From the NCBI GenBank assembly GCA_902497035.1, contig CABVDL010000123.1, forward strand, positions 1 through 6,407: 6,407 nucleotides of DNA. The letters run 5' to 3'. The DNA is from an uncultured Prevotella sp. (lineage in GTDB: Bacteria > Bacteroidota > Bacteroidia > Bacteroidales > Bacteroidaceae). The notes below the pieces were generated by a model. That model did no database searches and had not been told where the DNA came from. It was given only the letters and a program-made list of their open reading frames with translations. How positions within the stretch are numbered: position 1 is the first letter of the stretch; every line of letters starts with the position of its first letter. Below are positions 6,326 through 6,407 of this stretch, piece by piece. The translations under genes were made by a program, and so were the position numbers.

Positions 6326-6407
6326 CCATTTGGCTTGAATGCCACTGCCATTTGGCTTGAATGCCGCTGCCATTTGGCTTGAATGCCACTGCCATTTGGC
6401 TTGAATG
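6326..6407. repeat. 22-bp tandem repeat, truncated by the window edge
   Basis: The unit CCATTTGGCTTGAATGCC-A/G-CTG occurs at 6326-6347, 6348-6369 and 6370-6391, then 16 bases of a fourth copy reach the window end. The only difference is A6344 against G6366. The units are contiguous with no spacers, so this is not a CRISPR. Each unit carries a small TGGC-ttgaat-GCCA dyad, and each junction forms GCCA-tt-TGGC. The period is not a multiple of three, so a repetitive protein is unlikely. Total copy number is unknown. Confidence 0.9.

Noticed and set aside
6326..6407. CRISPR array
   Set aside because: The 22-bp units abut directly with no unique spacers and no cas genes are visible.

Overview
The window looks like chromosomal DNA of a strictly anaerobic Bacteroidota member, most likely Prevotellaceae (Prevotella/Segatella-like). 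The reasons are protein character (FTHFS and class III ribonucleotide reductase variants), moderate GC in genes with AT-rich spacers, A-rich start regions without Shine-Dalgarno sequences, and Bacteroidales-type -7 elements (TAnnTTTG) upstream of two genes. The genus is an inference; no rRNA or other marker gene is present.

Layout. 1-223: AT-rich downstream region of fhs, with a possible gene tail at the left edge and a GC-rich hairpin next to the fhs stop. 224-1894 (-): complete fhs, formate-tetrahydrofolate ligase. 1895-2348: a 454-bp spacer holding the fhs promoter, a 24-bp near-perfect palindrome, an array of three 36-nt palindromes with a 45-bp period, and a hairpin after nrdD. 2349-4667 (-): complete nrdD, anaerobic ribonucleoside-triphosphate reductase with ATP-cone, thiyl-radical Cys, Zn cysteines and glycyl-radical site. 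4668-5191: divergent spacer with the nrdD promoter and a long leader carrying a repeated GAAA-(C/G)TTT-like motif, then two strong hairpins and a weak promoter candidate for the rightward gene. 5192-6154 (+): an FMN-dependent alpha-hydroxy-acid dehydrogenase-fold protein with an unusual active site. 6155-6407: non-coding, with an 11-bp-arm inverted repeat and a 22-bp tandem repeat running off the right edge.

How the genes relate. fhs makes 10-formyl-THF from formate, feeding purine and formyl-methionine synthesis. NrdD makes deoxynucleotides without oxygen, and class III enzymes generally use formate as reductant. Both genes are therefore formate-linked and nucleotide-linked, but each seems to have its own promoter and the spacer between them is long and structured, so a single operon is not evident. 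The FMN protein is divergently transcribed and its link to the others is unknown.

I see no defence system, CRISPR array, transposase, tRNA or rRNA. The three genes are ordinary or near-ordinary metabolism. The parts most worth following are the palindrome array at 2160-2285, the altered active site of the FMN protein, the absence of nrdG beside nrdD, and the tandem repeat at the right end.
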